Source of the DNA: Buttiauxella sp. A111
Lineage (GTDB): Bacteria; Pseudomonadota; Gammaproteobacteria; Enterobacterales; Enterobacteriaceae
Length of the DNA stretch: 64,000 nt
Assembly (NCBI RefSeq): GCF_014189855.1
Contig: NZ_BJFN01000004.1
Span: 186,001-250,000 of the forward strand
Direction of reading: 5' to 3'
Below, one piece after another: positions 9,303-18,131 of this stretch (position 1 is its first letter; the number at the start of each line of letters is the position of its first letter). Under the pieces are notes generated by a model. The model was not told the origin of the DNA. It worked only from the letters and a program-made list of their open reading frames with translations, and ran no database searches. Made by a program: the position numbers and the translations under genes.

Positions 9303-10337
9303 CTAACTTTTCCGTACCACCAGTCTCGCGGGCATTATCTGGCTGCGAACTTCTTCGTTGTCGTTTTGTACGCGTTTCAGGATCCGTTGCCCGGCGCTGC
9401 GGCCAATTTCACGTGCAGGCGTCGACACCCAGGTTAACGGTAAATCATCCAGCTCATCGTCCATCACCTCGGCGAATGCGGCCAATGCGACGTGTTGGTC
9501 GTAATAACTGTCGATGCTTCCTTCACCGCTTTGCCGTCCGGCTCGCAGTAAACCAAACCACGCGCCCATCGCTACGGTGCTGTTATGACAAAGTACAGCG
9601 GTGATGGTCGGGTTATGTTGTAAAAGCGTAGTTATTGCATCGGCCGCCTTCTTCTGGCTGGGTTCGCATTCGATTATCCATTCACTGTGGAAAGGCAAAC
9701 CGTATTTCAGCAAGGTTGCGCAGTAGCCGCCGACACGCTCGGCACGGGTTAATGAAGAACCGTCACCGCCCAACCAGGCAATACGCTGATGGCCGCGCTT
9801 GATCAGGTGCTCCGTCACTAGCTGCGAGGCTTGCATGTTGTCTGGCCTGATAATATCGGCATCGTCGAGATAACTGGCTCGCGAAACAAAGACAAGAGGG
9901 AGATTTTTTTGTTCCGCAACAGTACGCATATCCGCGCCCTGTCCTGCCGCGCCGGCCACAATCACGCCGTCCACGCCCTGTGAAACCAGTGTCTCAAAGC
10001 AGCGCTGCATATGCTGGCCCTGAGCGCCGCTTTGTGTCAGAAAGAGCAATTTCCCCTGTTTTTCCAGCTCATCAGTCAGGCCCGCAGTCAGTTCTGCATA
10101 GAAAGGATTGCACAGATCGCGCACGATCAAGCCAATAACGCCACTCTGACCGCCACGCAAGGAGACGGCTTGCCGGTTACGCACGAACCCCAGCTTTTCT
10201 ATGGCTTCGTTCACACGCAATCCCGTCGCCGGTGAAATGCGCCCTTTGCCACTGAGTACCAGAGAAACCGTGGTAACAGATACCCCGGCCGCTTCAGCAA
10301 CCTCATTTATGGTGATTTTCTTTTCCTGAGTCGTCAT
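9303..10337 (-). CDS. malI: LacI-family repressor MalI
   Basis: Repressor of malXY and of itself in E. coli. The 344 residues open with a helix-turn-helix (ITINEVAEAAGVSVTTVSLVLSGKGRIS) and continue with a periplasmic-binding-like effector domain (SGVIGLIVRDLCNPFYAELTAGL, RPDNMQASQLVTEHL, HQRIAWLGG). The start ATG at 10337 gives the family N-terminus. It is divergent from malX, and two MalI operators lie between them. The effector molecule is not evident from the sequence. Confidence 0.95.
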   Translation of the reverse strand: MTTQEKKITINEVAEAAGVSVTTVSLVLSGKGRISPATGLRVNEAIEKLGFVRNRQAVSLRGGQSGVIGLIVRDLCNPFYAELTAGLTDELEKQGKLLFLTQSGAQGQHMQRCFETLVSQGVDGVIVAGAAGQGADMRTVAEQKNLPLVFVSRASYLDDADIIRPDNMQASQLVTEHLIKRGHQRIAWLGGDGSSLTRAERVGGYCATLLKYGLPFHSEWIIECEPSQKKAADAITTLLQHNPTITAVLCHNSTVAMGAWFGLLRAGRQSGEGSIDSYYDQHVALAAFAEVMDDELDDLPLTWVSTPAREIGRSAGQRILKRVQNDNEEVRSQIMPARLVVRKS

Positions 10338-10372
10338 TAGAAAGACGAATCCTCCATGAAACTAAATGTGGG

Positions 10373-10388
10373 GGTAAAACGTTTTATC
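10373..10388. promoter_or_regulatory. MalI operator 1 (malI-proximal)
   Basis: GGTAAAACGTTTTATC contains the perfect palindrome TAAAACGTTTTA and matches the known MalI operator GATAAAACGTTTTATC at 15 of 16 positions. It lies 35 bp upstream of the malI start and probably mediates autorepression. Confidence 0.9.
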
Positions 10389-10426
10389 TTAATGCGTATA
10401 TTAGGCCCTGTACCGAGATTTGGATC

Positions 10427-10442
10427 TGTGAGCTAACGCGCA
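10427..10442 (+). promoter_or_regulatory. Possible CRP half-site for malX
   Basis: TGTGA at 10427-10431 is a perfect left CRP half-site, but the right half is poor (GCGCA instead of TCACA). The E. coli malX and malI promoters are CRP-dependent, so a degenerate site is plausible. Confidence 0.35.
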
Positions 10443-10451
10443 ATAAAGCTT

Positions 10452-10467
10452 GGTAAAACGTTTTATC
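10452..10467. promoter_or_regulatory. MalI operator 2 (malX-proximal)
   Basis: Exact 16-bp repeat of operator 1, GGTAAAACGTTTTATC, 79 bp away and 54 bp upstream of the malX start. The pair reproduces the two-operator layout of the E. coli malI-malX region. Confidence 0.9.
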
Positions 10468-10521
10468 ATCCGCTTCGTTTTGTTCCCCTACCCATTTATC
10501 AACCAAGGTCAAGGAGTCGTT

Positions 10522-12108
10522 ATGGCGGCTAATACACCACAAAAAATTACGCTTTGGGAGTTTTTTCAAAACCTTGGCAAAACCTTTATGTTGCCCGTGG
10601 CGCTGCTGTCGTTCTGCGGCATTATGCTGGGTATCGGCAGTTCGCTGAGCAGCCATGATGTGGTGACGCTGTTACCGGCATTAGGGAATCCCGTTTTACA
10701 GCTCATATTCGTCTGGATGAGCAAAGTTGGATCGTTTGCATTTAGCTTCCTGCCAATTATGTTCTGTATCGCCATTCCTTTAGGGCTGGCTCGCGAGAAC
10801 AAAGGTGTCGCTGCGTTTGCTGGTTTTGTTGGTTACGCAGTCATGAACCTGGCAGTGAACTTCTGGCTGACCGCAAAAGGCATTCTCCCGACGACTGACG
10901 CCGCTATTCTGAAGGCGAACAACATCCAGAATATCCTCGGTATTCAGTCCATCGATACCGGTATTTTGGGCGCGGTGATTGTCGGGGTGATTGTTTTCCT
11001 GCTGCATGAACGTTTCCACAATGTCCGCCTGCCAGATGCACTGGCGTTCTTTGGCGGTACTCGTTTTGTGCCTATCATCACTACTCTGGTGATGGGTCTG
11101 GTTGGTCTGGTGATTCCGTTGATTTGGCCGGTATTTGCTGCGGGTATCAACGCACTGGGCAATATGATCAACAGTGCTGGCGTATTTGGTCCGATGATCT
11201 TCGGGACTGGCGAGCGTTTATTATTGCCGTTTGGTTTGCACCACATTCTGGTGGCTCTGATCCGCTTTACTGAAGCTGGCGGTACGATGGATGTTTGCGG
11301 GCACAGCGTGAGCGGTGCGTTAACTATCTTCCAGGCACAATTGAGCTGCCCGACTTCTCACGGTTTTGCGGAGAGTGCGACTCGCTTCCTGTCTCAGGGT
11401 AAAATGCCAGCGTTCCTTGGCGGCTTACCGGGTGCTGCATTGGCCATGTACCACTGTGCTCGCCCTGAAAATCGTCACAAAATTAAAGGCCTGCTGATTT
11501 CCGGCGTTATTGCTTGCGTCATCGGCGGTACAACAGAACCTCTGGAATTCCTGTTCCTGTTTGTGGCTCCGGTTCTGTATCTCATCCATGCTCTGCTGAC
11601 TGGCCTTGGCTTTACTGTGATGGCCGTGTTGGGCGTTACTATCGGTAATACTGACGGTAACATCATCGATTTCGTGGTATTTGGTATTCTGCACGGTCTG
11701 GCCACCAAGTGGTATCTGGTGCCGGTTGTTGCTGCGATTTGGTTCACTGTTTACTACGTGATCTTCCGTTTCGCGATTACCCGTTTCAATATCAAAACCC
11801 CAGGTCGTGATGTCGAAAGCGCGGTAGAAAAAGCAGTTGTGGGTCAGGTGGGGAAATCCGGTTACAACGTGCCTGCAATCCTTGCAGCGCTGGGCGGTAA
11901 AGACAATATTGTCTCACTGGATAACTGCATCACCCGTCTGCGTTTATCAGTGAAAGATATGTCGTTGGTGGACAGTGCCGCACTGAAAAACCTGCGTGCC
12001 ATTGGCGTGGTGCAGCTTAACCAACATAATCTGCAAGTGGTGATTGGGCCGCAGGTCCAGTCGGTAAAAGATGAAATGGCGCATCTGATGCAAACTGCTC
12101 AGGCGTAA
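10522..12108 (+). CDS. malX: PTS maltose/glucose-type transporter EIICB MalX
   Basis: Inner-membrane sugar permease-phosphotransferase of the glucose PTS family. The 528 residues (E. coli about 530) comprise an EIIC domain with multiple membrane spans, GERLLLPFGLHHI and GGTTEPLEFLF signatures, and a C-terminal EIIB domain with phospho-cysteine motif DNCITRLRL. EIIA must come from elsewhere (Crr). The start ATG at 10522 follows AAGGAG. It is followed by malY in the same operon and controlled by MalI through the upstream operators. The physiological substrate of MalX is not settled. Confidence 0.95.
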   Translation: MAANTPQKITLWEFFQNLGKTFMLPVALLSFCGIMLGIGSSLSSHDVVTLLPALGNPVLQLIFVWMSKVGSFAFSFLPIMFCIAIPLGLARENKGVAAFAGFVGYAVMNLAVNFWLTAKGILPTTDAAILKANNIQNILGIQSIDTGILGAVIVGVIVFLLHERFHNVRLPDALAFFGGTRFVPIITTLVMGLVGLVIPLIWPVFAAGINALGNMINSAGVFGPMIFGTGERLLLPFGLHHILVALIRFTEAGGTMDVCGHSVSGALTIFQAQLSCPTSHGFAESATRFLSQGKMPAFLGGLPGAALAMYHCARPENRHKIKGLLISGVIACVIGGTTEPLEFLFLFVAPVLYLIHALLTGLGFTVMAVLGVTIGNTDGNIIDFVVFGILHGLATKWYLVPVVAAIWFTVYYVIFRFAITRFNIKTPGRDVESAVEKAVVGQVGKSGYNVPAILAALGGKDNIVSLDNCITRLRLSVKDMSLVDSAALKNLRAIGVVQLNQHNLQVVIGPQVQSVKDEMAHLMQTAQA

Positions 12109-12114
12109 ATCACA

Positions 12115-12134
12115 GTGGGCGCTCCGGCGCCCAC
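12115..12134 (+). other. Intercistronic hairpin malX-malY
   Basis: Perfect 8-bp stem GTGGGCGC/GCGCCCAC with loop TCCG just after the malX stop, without a T-tract. It probably stabilises or partly attenuates the malXY message. Confidence 0.6.
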
Positions 12135-12149
12135 TTGTTGTGAGGTGAT

Positions 12150-13322
12150 ATGTTCGATTTTTCCACCCCCGTTGACCGACATGGAACCTGGTGTACCCAG
12201 TGGGATTATGTCGCAGACCGTTTCGGCGCCGCCGATCTCCTGCCCTTCACCATCTCTGATATGGATTTCCCGACCGCTCCGGTCATTCTTGATGCATTAC
12301 AAAAGCGCTTATCTCACGGTGTTTTAGGTTACAGCCGTTGGAAGAATGACGAGTTTCTTGGTGCGATTGCGCATTGGTATCAGACGCGTTTTAACAGCGT
12401 GATTGATAAAGAGTCGGTGGTTTACGGCCCGTCCGTTATCTATATGGTTTCACAGCTGATTCGCCAGTGGTCAGTCCCAGGTGATGCGGTACTTATCCAT
12501 ACTCCAGCTTATGATGCGTTTTACAAAGCGATTGAAGGGAATCAACGCCAGGTCTTTAGCGCGCCGTTGCATAAAACGGATAGCGGCTGGATGTGCGATA
12601 TGGCTGCACTGGAATCGCACCTGGCTAAACCTGAATGTAAAATCATGCTGCTGTGCAGCCCGCAAAACCCGACCGGGAAGGTCTGGACGCGCGAGGAACT
12701 GGAAACCATGGCAACGTTGTGCGAGCGGCACGGCGTCAGAGTTATCAGTGATGAAATACATATGGATATGATCTGGGAAGGCCACGTTCATACGCCGTGG
12801 TGCGAGGTGGGCAAAGGCCAATGGGCGCTGTTCACTTCCGGCTCCAAGAGTTTCAATATCCCGGCATTAACCGGCGCATATGGCCTGATAAACGACGCCA
12901 ATGAACGCCAGCAGTATCTGAATGTGCTCAAAGGCCAGGATGGGCTGTCATCGCCGGCAATCCTTGCAGTGGTTGCCCATATTGCTGCTTATCAGGAAGG
13001 AGCGGCATGGCTGGACGAACTGCGCACTTACCTGCAAGGCAATCTTCATTATGTGGCAGACACGTTGAACCGTGAATTTGCACAACTCAACTGGCAACCA
13101 CCGCAATCAACCTATCTGGCGTGGATTGATTTACGTCCGCTGGGAATTGATGACAACGCGCTGCAAAAAGCGCTGATTGAGCAGCAAAAAGTCGCCATCA
13201 TGCCGGGATATACGTACGGTGAGGAAGGAAAAGGCTTTGTGCGCCTGAATGCCGGTTGCCCACGCGTTAAACTCGAAGAAGGCGTGAAGCGATTAATTAG
13301 GGCAATAAAGTCGCTGCAGTAA
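12150..13322 (+). CDS. malY: Cystathionine beta-lyase / maltose regulon modulator MalY
   Basis: PLP-dependent class I/II aminotransferase-fold enzyme with cystathionine beta-lyase activity. In E. coli it also binds and inhibits the activator MalT. The product is 390 residues, equal to E. coli MalY. The PLP lysine lies in SGSKSFNIPALTGAYG (near residue 233), with HxPxYDAF, NPTGKVW and DEIHMD motifs ahead of it. The ATG at 12150 follows a GAGGTGA ribosome site. It is the last gene of malXY; a terminator follows. Confidence 0.96.
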   Translation: MFDFSTPVDRHGTWCTQWDYVADRFGAADLLPFTISDMDFPTAPVILDALQKRLSHGVLGYSRWKNDEFLGAIAHWYQTRFNSVIDKESVVYGPSVIYMVSQLIRQWSVPGDAVLIHTPAYDAFYKAIEGNQRQVFSAPLHKTDSGWMCDMAALESHLAKPECKIMLLCSPQNPTGKVWTREELETMATLCERHGVRVISDEIHMDMIWEGHVHTPWCEVGKGQWALFTSGSKSFNIPALTGAYGLINDANERQQYLNVLKGQDGLSSPAILAVVAHIAAYQEGAAWLDELRTYLQGNLHYVADTLNREFAQLNWQPPQSTYLAWIDLRPLGIDDNALQKALIEQQKVAIMPGYTYGEEGKGFVRLNAGCPRVKLEEGVKRLIRAIKSLQ

Positions 13323-13328
13323 GTATTC

Positions 13329-13350
13329 AGGGGAGGAAACTCCCCTTTTT
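13329..13350 (+). terminator. Rho-independent terminator after malY
   Basis: AGGGGAG-GAAA-CTCCCCT stem with a GNRA loop and five Ts, seven bases after the malY stop. Confidence 0.92.
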
Positions 13351-13367
13351 AATACCTTATTGTTAAG

Positions 13368-13410
13368 GCGCAGCCAACGCATAAGCAATTTGAAGAATGA
13401 CGGATATATC
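13368..13410. repeat. ERIC fragment (one end only)
   Basis: GCGCAGCCAACGCATAAGCA followed by ATTTGAAGAATGACGGATAT matches the right terminal third of ERIC; the other end and centre are missing. It marks the left edge of the EAL/nuc accessory islet. Confidence 0.75.
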
Positions 13411-13532
13411 AATGGATTTGCCAAAGGGGGCTGTTTTATTTATCGCTTTGTACCATGCTAGTTATACCCGTCTGTTTTGCGGAAGAATATTCACGTTTGG
13501 CATGCAATTAATTCTTCTCCTCAGAGAGCATT

Positions 13533-15056
13533 ATGCAAAAATCAGTCATTCCGCTCATCACCGCGGTATTATTTTTCCTTACAGGCACTTTCATTCTAAA
13601 CCTGCAACTCTGGTTTTCTGCTGGTTTCGCAAACACCGCTGGAGCAGTGAGAGCCGCTAAAAGTATTGACGGGATCCTTGAAGAAGCGCGGGTTGCCACC
13701 GGGGAAGGAATGGCTATCGCTGAAGCCGAATGTACATCAGAGGCGCAATACCGGCTCGGGACTGAGGCTGCGTTAGAGCCCCATCTCAGAACCATTCTGA
13801 TTATTAAGCATGACAAAATATGGTGTTCCTCTCTCCCCGGAAATCGCCTGTTGCTGGCTAACATAGCCGAACTCCCTGACACTATGCTCGCGCTTGTTCA
13901 GGCAAGATACAGCCTGAATGGTTTGCCTGTACTGCTTTACCAGACGTCTATACAAGAAGGAAAAATTATTGTGACCATCAGTGACTCTCACATTCGGGAT
14001 GCACTGAACACCTCACTTAAAAATACCCATTTCATGTTAGTCGTTCATGGCCGGGCAATTGGCCTTACTGGTGCGGTTAAGGATCATTCCAGCAGCGATG
14101 AAAAATACGGTTTTGTGCAGTCAAACAATTACCCGTTCAGGGTCGTCTATAACCATCCTGCATTTTTCAGCCTACAACGGCTGTTTGACCAGGGGGCTGG
14201 GATGCTGCTGTTTATTCTGCTGATCTCATGCGCCGTGGCATATTCCTTACATAAATACTTCAACAAATACACCACTCCAGAAGACACATTACGCAGTGCC
14301 ATCGATAACGGCGAGATTGTGCCTTTTTATCAACCCATCGTGAATGGCAGAACAGGAACGCTTCGGGGGGTGGAAGTTCTGGCTCGGTGGAAACACCCGA
14401 CAGCCGGTTTTATTTCACCAGCGTCCTTCATACCGATTGCCGAAAAATCAGGTCTGATTGTGCAGTTAACTCAGTCCCTGATGGCACAGGTCATTGCCAA
14501 TATGAATGCCATTACCAGTAAATTACCTGAGGGTTTTCACCTCGGGATCAATTTTAGCGCCACGCATATTAATTCCCCTGCTTTCCTCGATGACTGCATG
14601 CAATACCGTGACAGTTTCCAATGCAAGGATTTGACGCACGTGATTGAGGTGACTGAACGGGAACCTTTAAACGTCGACGAGCAACTCATTACTAAACTCA
14701 ATATCCTGCATGACAGTGGTTTTGCCATCGCACTGGATGATTTTGGTACAGGCTATTCGGGGCTTTCTTACCTCAATGATTTACAAATTGATTATATTAA
14801 AATCGACCAGAGTTTCGTGGGTAGAGTGAATGAAAATGCGGAGTCCACCATACTGCTTGATTGTGTTATTGACCTGGCGAGCAGGCTGTCATTAAGCATT
14901 GTGGCGGAGGGCGTTGAGACATTGGCGCAGGTGGAATACCTGAACCGGCACAACATCACATTTCTTCAGGGATACTATTTCTACAAACCTGTCAGCTTTA
15001 CGGAGCTGGTAAAAATACTGTTGTCCAGGCCCAGAGAAAAGGTTGTCATTGAATGA
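13533..15056 (+). CDS. Membrane CSS-EAL cyclic-di-GMP phosphodiesterase
   Basis: Degrades c-di-GMP in the cytoplasm under redox control from the periplasm, by analogy with E. coli PdeB/C/D/G/N. The 507 residues contain an N-terminal membrane segment (about 6-28), a periplasmic CSS domain with motif Cys98-Ser-Ser and partner Cys67, a second membrane segment (about 222-238) and an EAL domain (about 250-500). Catalytic residues look intact: Glu281 in EVLAR, Asn340, Glu372 in EVTERE, DDFGTGYS at 402-409 and Lys423. The hydrolytic enzyme is therefore probably active. I cannot assign it to one E. coli paralogue. It stands alone between an ERIC fragment and nuc. Confidence 0.9.
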   Translation: MQKSVIPLITAVLFFLTGTFILNLQLWFSAGFANTAGAVRAAKSIDGILEEARVATGEGMAIAEAECTSEAQYRLGTEAALEPHLRTILIIKHDKIWCSSLPGNRLLLANIAELPDTMLALVQARYSLNGLPVLLYQTSIQEGKIIVTISDSHIRDALNTSLKNTHFMLVVHGRAIGLTGAVKDHSSSDEKYGFVQSNNYPFRVVYNHPAFFSLQRLFDQGAGMLLFILLISCAVAYSLHKYFNKYTTPEDTLRSAIDNGEIVPFYQPIVNGRTGTLRGVEVLARWKHPTAGFISPASFIPIAEKSGLIVQLTQSLMAQVIANMNAITSKLPEGFHLGINFSATHINSPAFLDDCMQYRDSFQCKDLTHVIEVTEREPLNVDEQLITKLNILHDSGFAIALDDFGTGYSGLSYLNDLQIDYIKIDQSFVGRVNENAESTILLDCVIDLASRLSLSIVAEGVETLAQVEYLNRHNITFLQGYYFYKPVSFTELVKILLSRPREKVVIE

Positions 15057-15188
15057 ACCTGTGCCTTTTAAGGTGAGTGTTACAGCCTCTTACTAATCCT
15101 GGTATTTCCAATACATTCTTTGTCAGACATAAAGTACGCGAACAACGTTAAACTTATTCACCCCAACCCAGTCAATCTGGATTTTTGA

Positions 15189-15719
15189 ATGCCAGCGCTT
15201 AAAAAATTTCACCTCCTGACAATAGCCTCAGCTCTCTTGCTGCCATTAACCGCATTTTCGTCCCCTGACGTACAGGTCGGTTTCTCGCCTGAAGGTTCCG
15301 CACGTGCATTGGTGCTGAAGACAATTAATCAGGCACACACTTCGATAGAAATGATTGGCTATTCTTTCCAGGCTCCAGATATCGCACAGGCACTCGTAAA
15401 TGCACACTCTCGCGGCGTTAACGTGCGTGTTGTGGTGGATGAAAGACGCAATCGGGTTAAAGCCAGCATGAATACGATGCAGTATGCCGCGTCCCACGGG
15501 GTTGAACTACGAATTGACGGGCATTACCACATACAGCACGACAAGACGATTATCGTTGACGATCGCACTGTCGAAACGGGTTCGTTTAACTTCGCCCCCT
15601 CCGCCGAGACTGAAAACTCAGAAAATGTCGTCGTGATAAACGATATGCCAGACGTGACTCGGCAGTATATTGCACACTGGCAGTCGCGCTGGGACTTGGG
15701 CAAACCCTATGCGGTTTAA
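15189..15719 (+). CDS. Exported Nuc-type endonuclease (phospholipase D superfamily)
   Basis: Periplasmic single-HKD nuclease closely resembling Nuc of the IncN plasmid pKM101. The 176 residues include a Sec signal (LLTIASALLLPLTAFS) cleaved near residue 24. The shared block VQVGFSPEGSARALVL follows. The catalytic HxKx4D motif is His117, Lys119 and Asp124 (HDKTIIVD), followed by ETGSFNF and NSENVVVI. One HKD per chain means it should act as a dimer. The start ATG lacks a strong ribosome site. Such genes usually travel on conjugative plasmids; here it is chromosomal and isolated. Cleavage of DNA is inferred from the family. Confidence 0.88.
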   Translation: MPALKKFHLLTIASALLLPLTAFSSPDVQVGFSPEGSARALVLKTINQAHTSIEMIGYSFQAPDIAQALVNAHSRGVNVRVVVDERRNRVKASMNTMQYAASHGVELRIDGHYHIQHDKTIIVDDRTVETGSFNFAPSAETENSENVVVINDMPDVTRQYIAHWQSRWDLGKPYAV

Positions 15720-15735
15720 GTGTTAAATCACGGAT

Positions 15736-15825
15736 AAAAAAAGACCAGCAATCGGAAAGCTGGTCAATCATATGCAGGCGCAGATTATCTTGCTACGAGC
15801 TGAACGCTCATTGAATTGTTATGTC
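15736..15825 (-). ncRNA. Candidate small RNA on the minus strand
   Basis: A minus-strand terminator (stem GACCAGC/GCTGGTC, plus-strand arms 15743-15749 and 15759-15765, then seven Ts at 15736-15742) has no minus-strand gene upstream of it. About 65-95 bp upstream lies a sigma70-like promoter: TTGCTC (15856-15861), an 18-bp spacer and GATAAT (15832-15837). Together they would give a transcript of about 90 nt between nuc and add. I recognise no known sRNA. The terminator could instead protect the nuc 3' end. Confidence 0.35.
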
Positions 15826-15992
15826 GAGAGCATTATCAAATGCGCTTTGAGTATAGAGCAAGGAAAAAAATACGGGGCAAGGATGGAACGGAATTCGATG
15901 TGTATGCCGATCATCACACCTGGATGAATTGCCGCTTTCTGCTTTTATTTTCAGGTAATTATCTTTGTTTCTAATAGCTTACAACACCGTGC

Positions 15993-15998
15993 TATAAT
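15993..15998 (+). promoter_or_regulatory. Candidate -10 element of add
   Basis: Perfect TATAAT 34 bp upstream of the add start codon. No good -35 hexamer is seen at 16-18 bp, so the promoter may depend on an activator or be weak. Confidence 0.45.
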
Positions 15999-16031
15999 GT
16001 ACCGCACTTTAATCAATAAAAGAGTGCGACC

Positions 16032-17033
16032 ATGATTGATACCTCCATCCCATTAACCGATTTGCACCGCCATCTTGATGGTAATATTCGTGCACAAACG
16101 ATCCTCGATCTAGGCCGCCAGTTTAACCTGTCACTCCCGGCTGATTCTCTTGAAGCCCTTCGTCCTCATGTACAAGTCGTGGAAACCGCGCCTGATTTGG
16201 TTAGTTTCCTGCAAAAACTCGACTGGGGCGTGAAAGTCCTGGCCTCTCTGGATGCCTGTCGCCGTGTGGCATGGGAAAATATTGAAGATGCCGCGCGTAA
16301 CGGCCTGCATTATGTGGAGCTGCGCTTCTCGCCAGGATATATGGCGATGACGCATAACTTGCCGGTCGCCGGTGTGGTAGAAGCGGTGATTGAAGGCGTG
16401 CGTCAAGGTTGCCGCGATTTTGGTGTTGAAGCACGTCTGATCGGCATTCTGAGCCGTACGTTTGGTGAGGCCGCATGTGAAGCTGAGTTGGATGCCCTGC
16501 TGACTCATCGCGACCACATTACCGCGCTTGACCTTGCAGGTGATGAACTGGGTTTCCCGGGCAGCTTATTCTTGAACCACTTTAGCCGCGCACGCGATGC
16601 CGGCTGGCATATCACCGTCCACGCGGGCGAAGCAGCTGGTCCGGAAAGTATCTGGCAGGCGATTCGTGAACTGGGTGCAGAGCGTATCGGTCACGGTGTG
16701 AAAGCTGTTGAAGATCCGGCACTGATGGATTTCCTGGCTGAACACGGTATCGGTATCGAATCCTGCCTGACATCAAATATTCAAACCAGCACCGTGGCAT
16801 CTTTGGATAAGCATCCATTGATTACCTTCCTGAATAAAGGTGTGCTGGCGACCATTAATACCGATGATCCGGCAGTCCAGGGAATCGATATTATTCATGA
16901 ATATACTGTTGCGGCCCCGCAAGCGGGTCTGAGCGCGGCACACATCCGTACCGCGCAAGAGAATGGTTTGAAAATTGCCTTCCTGAGTGAAGCGGAAAAG
17001 CAGGCGCTGATCGCTAAAGTTCGCGCCGCGTAA
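16032..17033 (+). CDS. add: Adenosine deaminase
   Basis: Zinc hydrolase converting (deoxy)adenosine to (deoxy)inosine for purine salvage. The 333 residues equal E. coli Add. Zinc ligands and catalytic residues are visible: His12 and His14 in LHRHLDGN, the [10 protein letters not shown] block with His and catalytic Glu, IGHGV, and the tandem aspartates in NTDDP. The start ATG at 16032 gives [17 protein letters not shown]. It stands alone downstream of the accessory islet; in E. coli it directly follows malY. Confidence 0.97.
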   Translation: MIDTSIPLTDLHRHLDGNIRAQTILDLGRQFNLSLPADSLEALRPHVQVVETAPDLVSFLQKLDWGVKVLASLDACRRVAWENIEDAARNGLHYVELRFSPGYMAMTHNLPVAGVVEAVIEGVRQGCRDFGVEARLIGILSRTFGEAACEAELDALLTHRDHITALDLAGDELGFPGSLFLNHFSRARDAGWHITVHAGEAAGPESIWQAIRELGAERIGHGVKAVEDPALMDFLAEHGIGIESCLTSNIQTSTVASLDKHPLITFLNKGVLATINTDDPAVQGIDIIHEYTVAAPQAGLSAAHIRTAQENGLKIAFLSEAEKQALIAKVRAA

Positions 17034-17054
17034 ACATTCCATCCTTCGTCAAAC

Positions 17055-17080
17055 GCTTGAGTCAGGAGACTGACTCAAGC
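17055..17080. terminator. Bidirectional hairpin between add and the YfeH-like gene
   Basis: Perfect 10-bp stem GCTTGAGTCA/TGACTCAAGC with a 6-base loop. It overlaps the last codons of the convergent yfeH-like gene. T-tracts are poor on both strands, so it may be a weak shared terminator. Confidence 0.6.
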
Positions 17081-18060
17081 GCTCTCTTTTCCTTCGCCGT
17101 TTTGCGTGCATAACGCTGCGCAAGCACCGCACAGACCATCAATTGCACCTGATGGAATATCATCAATGGCAAAACCATCATGCCCACGGCACTGGCCGGG
17201 AACAGCACGTTTGCCATCGGCACACCGTTCGCGAGGCTTTTTTTGGAGCCACAGAACACAATGGTAATTTCGTCCGCCGTGTTGAACCCTATAAACCGCG
17301 CAACCCAAGTATTGACTACCAGAACTATCGCCAGCAACACAATTGAGCAGCCCAAAATGGCTAACAACGCGGTGCCATTAACCTGCTGCCAAATGCCTTC
17401 CACTACCGCTTCGCTAAAGGCCACATACACCACCAGCAAAATAGATGACCTGTCGGTCATGCTGATCAGTTTTTTATGTTTATCGACCCAACGACCAATC
17501 AGTGGGCGCGACAAATGCCCCACCACAAACGGCACCATCAATTGCAGGATGATTTTGCCAATGGCATGCAGTGTGTCGGTGGTGCCTTCCTGCGTATTCA
17601 TTAATGCACCGACTAAAACCGGCGATAGGAAAATCCCCAGAATACTGGATGCCGAAGCGCTACACACCGCCGCCGCAACGTTTCCCCCTGCGACCGACGT
17701 GAAGGCAATTGCCGACTGTACAGTCGCGGGCAACGCACAGAGGTACAGGAAGCCCATGTACAGCGGTTGATTCAGGATACCAGGCGAAAGAAAGCCCATC
17801 GCCAGCCCCAACAGAGGGAAAAGCGCGAAGGTACTGAGGAAAACCACAAGATGGAGTTTCCAGTGCCCCATGCCTGCCACAATCGCATCCCGGGAAAGTT
17901 TTGCCCCGTGCATGAAAAACAGCAGCGCAATCGCGGCCGTAGTCAGGTATTCAAATGCAGTTTTAACCGCACCTTCGCAGGGGAAAAGCGAAGCAATGAC
18001 CACGACAGCGATCATAATCAGTAAAAAAGTATCGATTTTCAGACGCTGCAACCACTTCAT
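17062..18060 (-). CDS. Bile acid:sodium symporter family protein (YfeH-like)
   Basis: Inner-membrane transporter of the BASS/SBF-like family, about nine or ten hydrophobic spans in 332 residues, similar throughout to E. coli YfeH. Conserved blocks are TTAAIALLFFMHGAKLSRDAI, YLCALPATVQSAIAFTS, GGNVAAAVCSASASS and ITIVFCGSKKSLANG. The start ATG at 18060 follows AGGAAG and gives the YfeH-like N-terminus; an upstream start would add 25 unrelated residues. E. coli yfeH maps elsewhere, so this is a paralogue or relocated copy. The substrate is unknown. It is convergent with add and downstream of ynfC. Confidence 0.85.
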   Translation of the reverse strand: MKWLQRLKIDTFLLIMIAVVVIASLFPCEGAVKTAFEYLTTAAIALLFFMHGAKLSRDAIVAGMGHWKLHLVVFLSTFALFPLLGLAMGFLSPGILNQPLYMGFLYLCALPATVQSAIAFTSVAGGNVAAAVCSASASSILGIFLSPVLVGALMNTQEGTTDTLHAIGKIILQLMVPFVVGHLSRPLIGRWVDKHKKLISMTDRSSILLVVYVAFSEAVVEGIWQQVNGTALLAILGCSIVLLAIVLVVNTWVARFIGFNTADEITIVFCGSKKSLANGVPMANVLFPASAVGMMVLPLMIFHQVQLMVCAVLAQRYARKTAKEKRALESVS

Positions 18061-18131
18061 CCGACTTCCTTCTACATTTGCCAATATTTTTGACGTTGAA
18101 TCAAACCAGCCGAACTCGCGAACGTTCGGTC

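Noticed and set aside
17180-17770. 196-codon plus-strand frame inside the YfeH-like gene
   Set aside because: The opposite strand encodes a clear transporter; this frame has no recognisable features.
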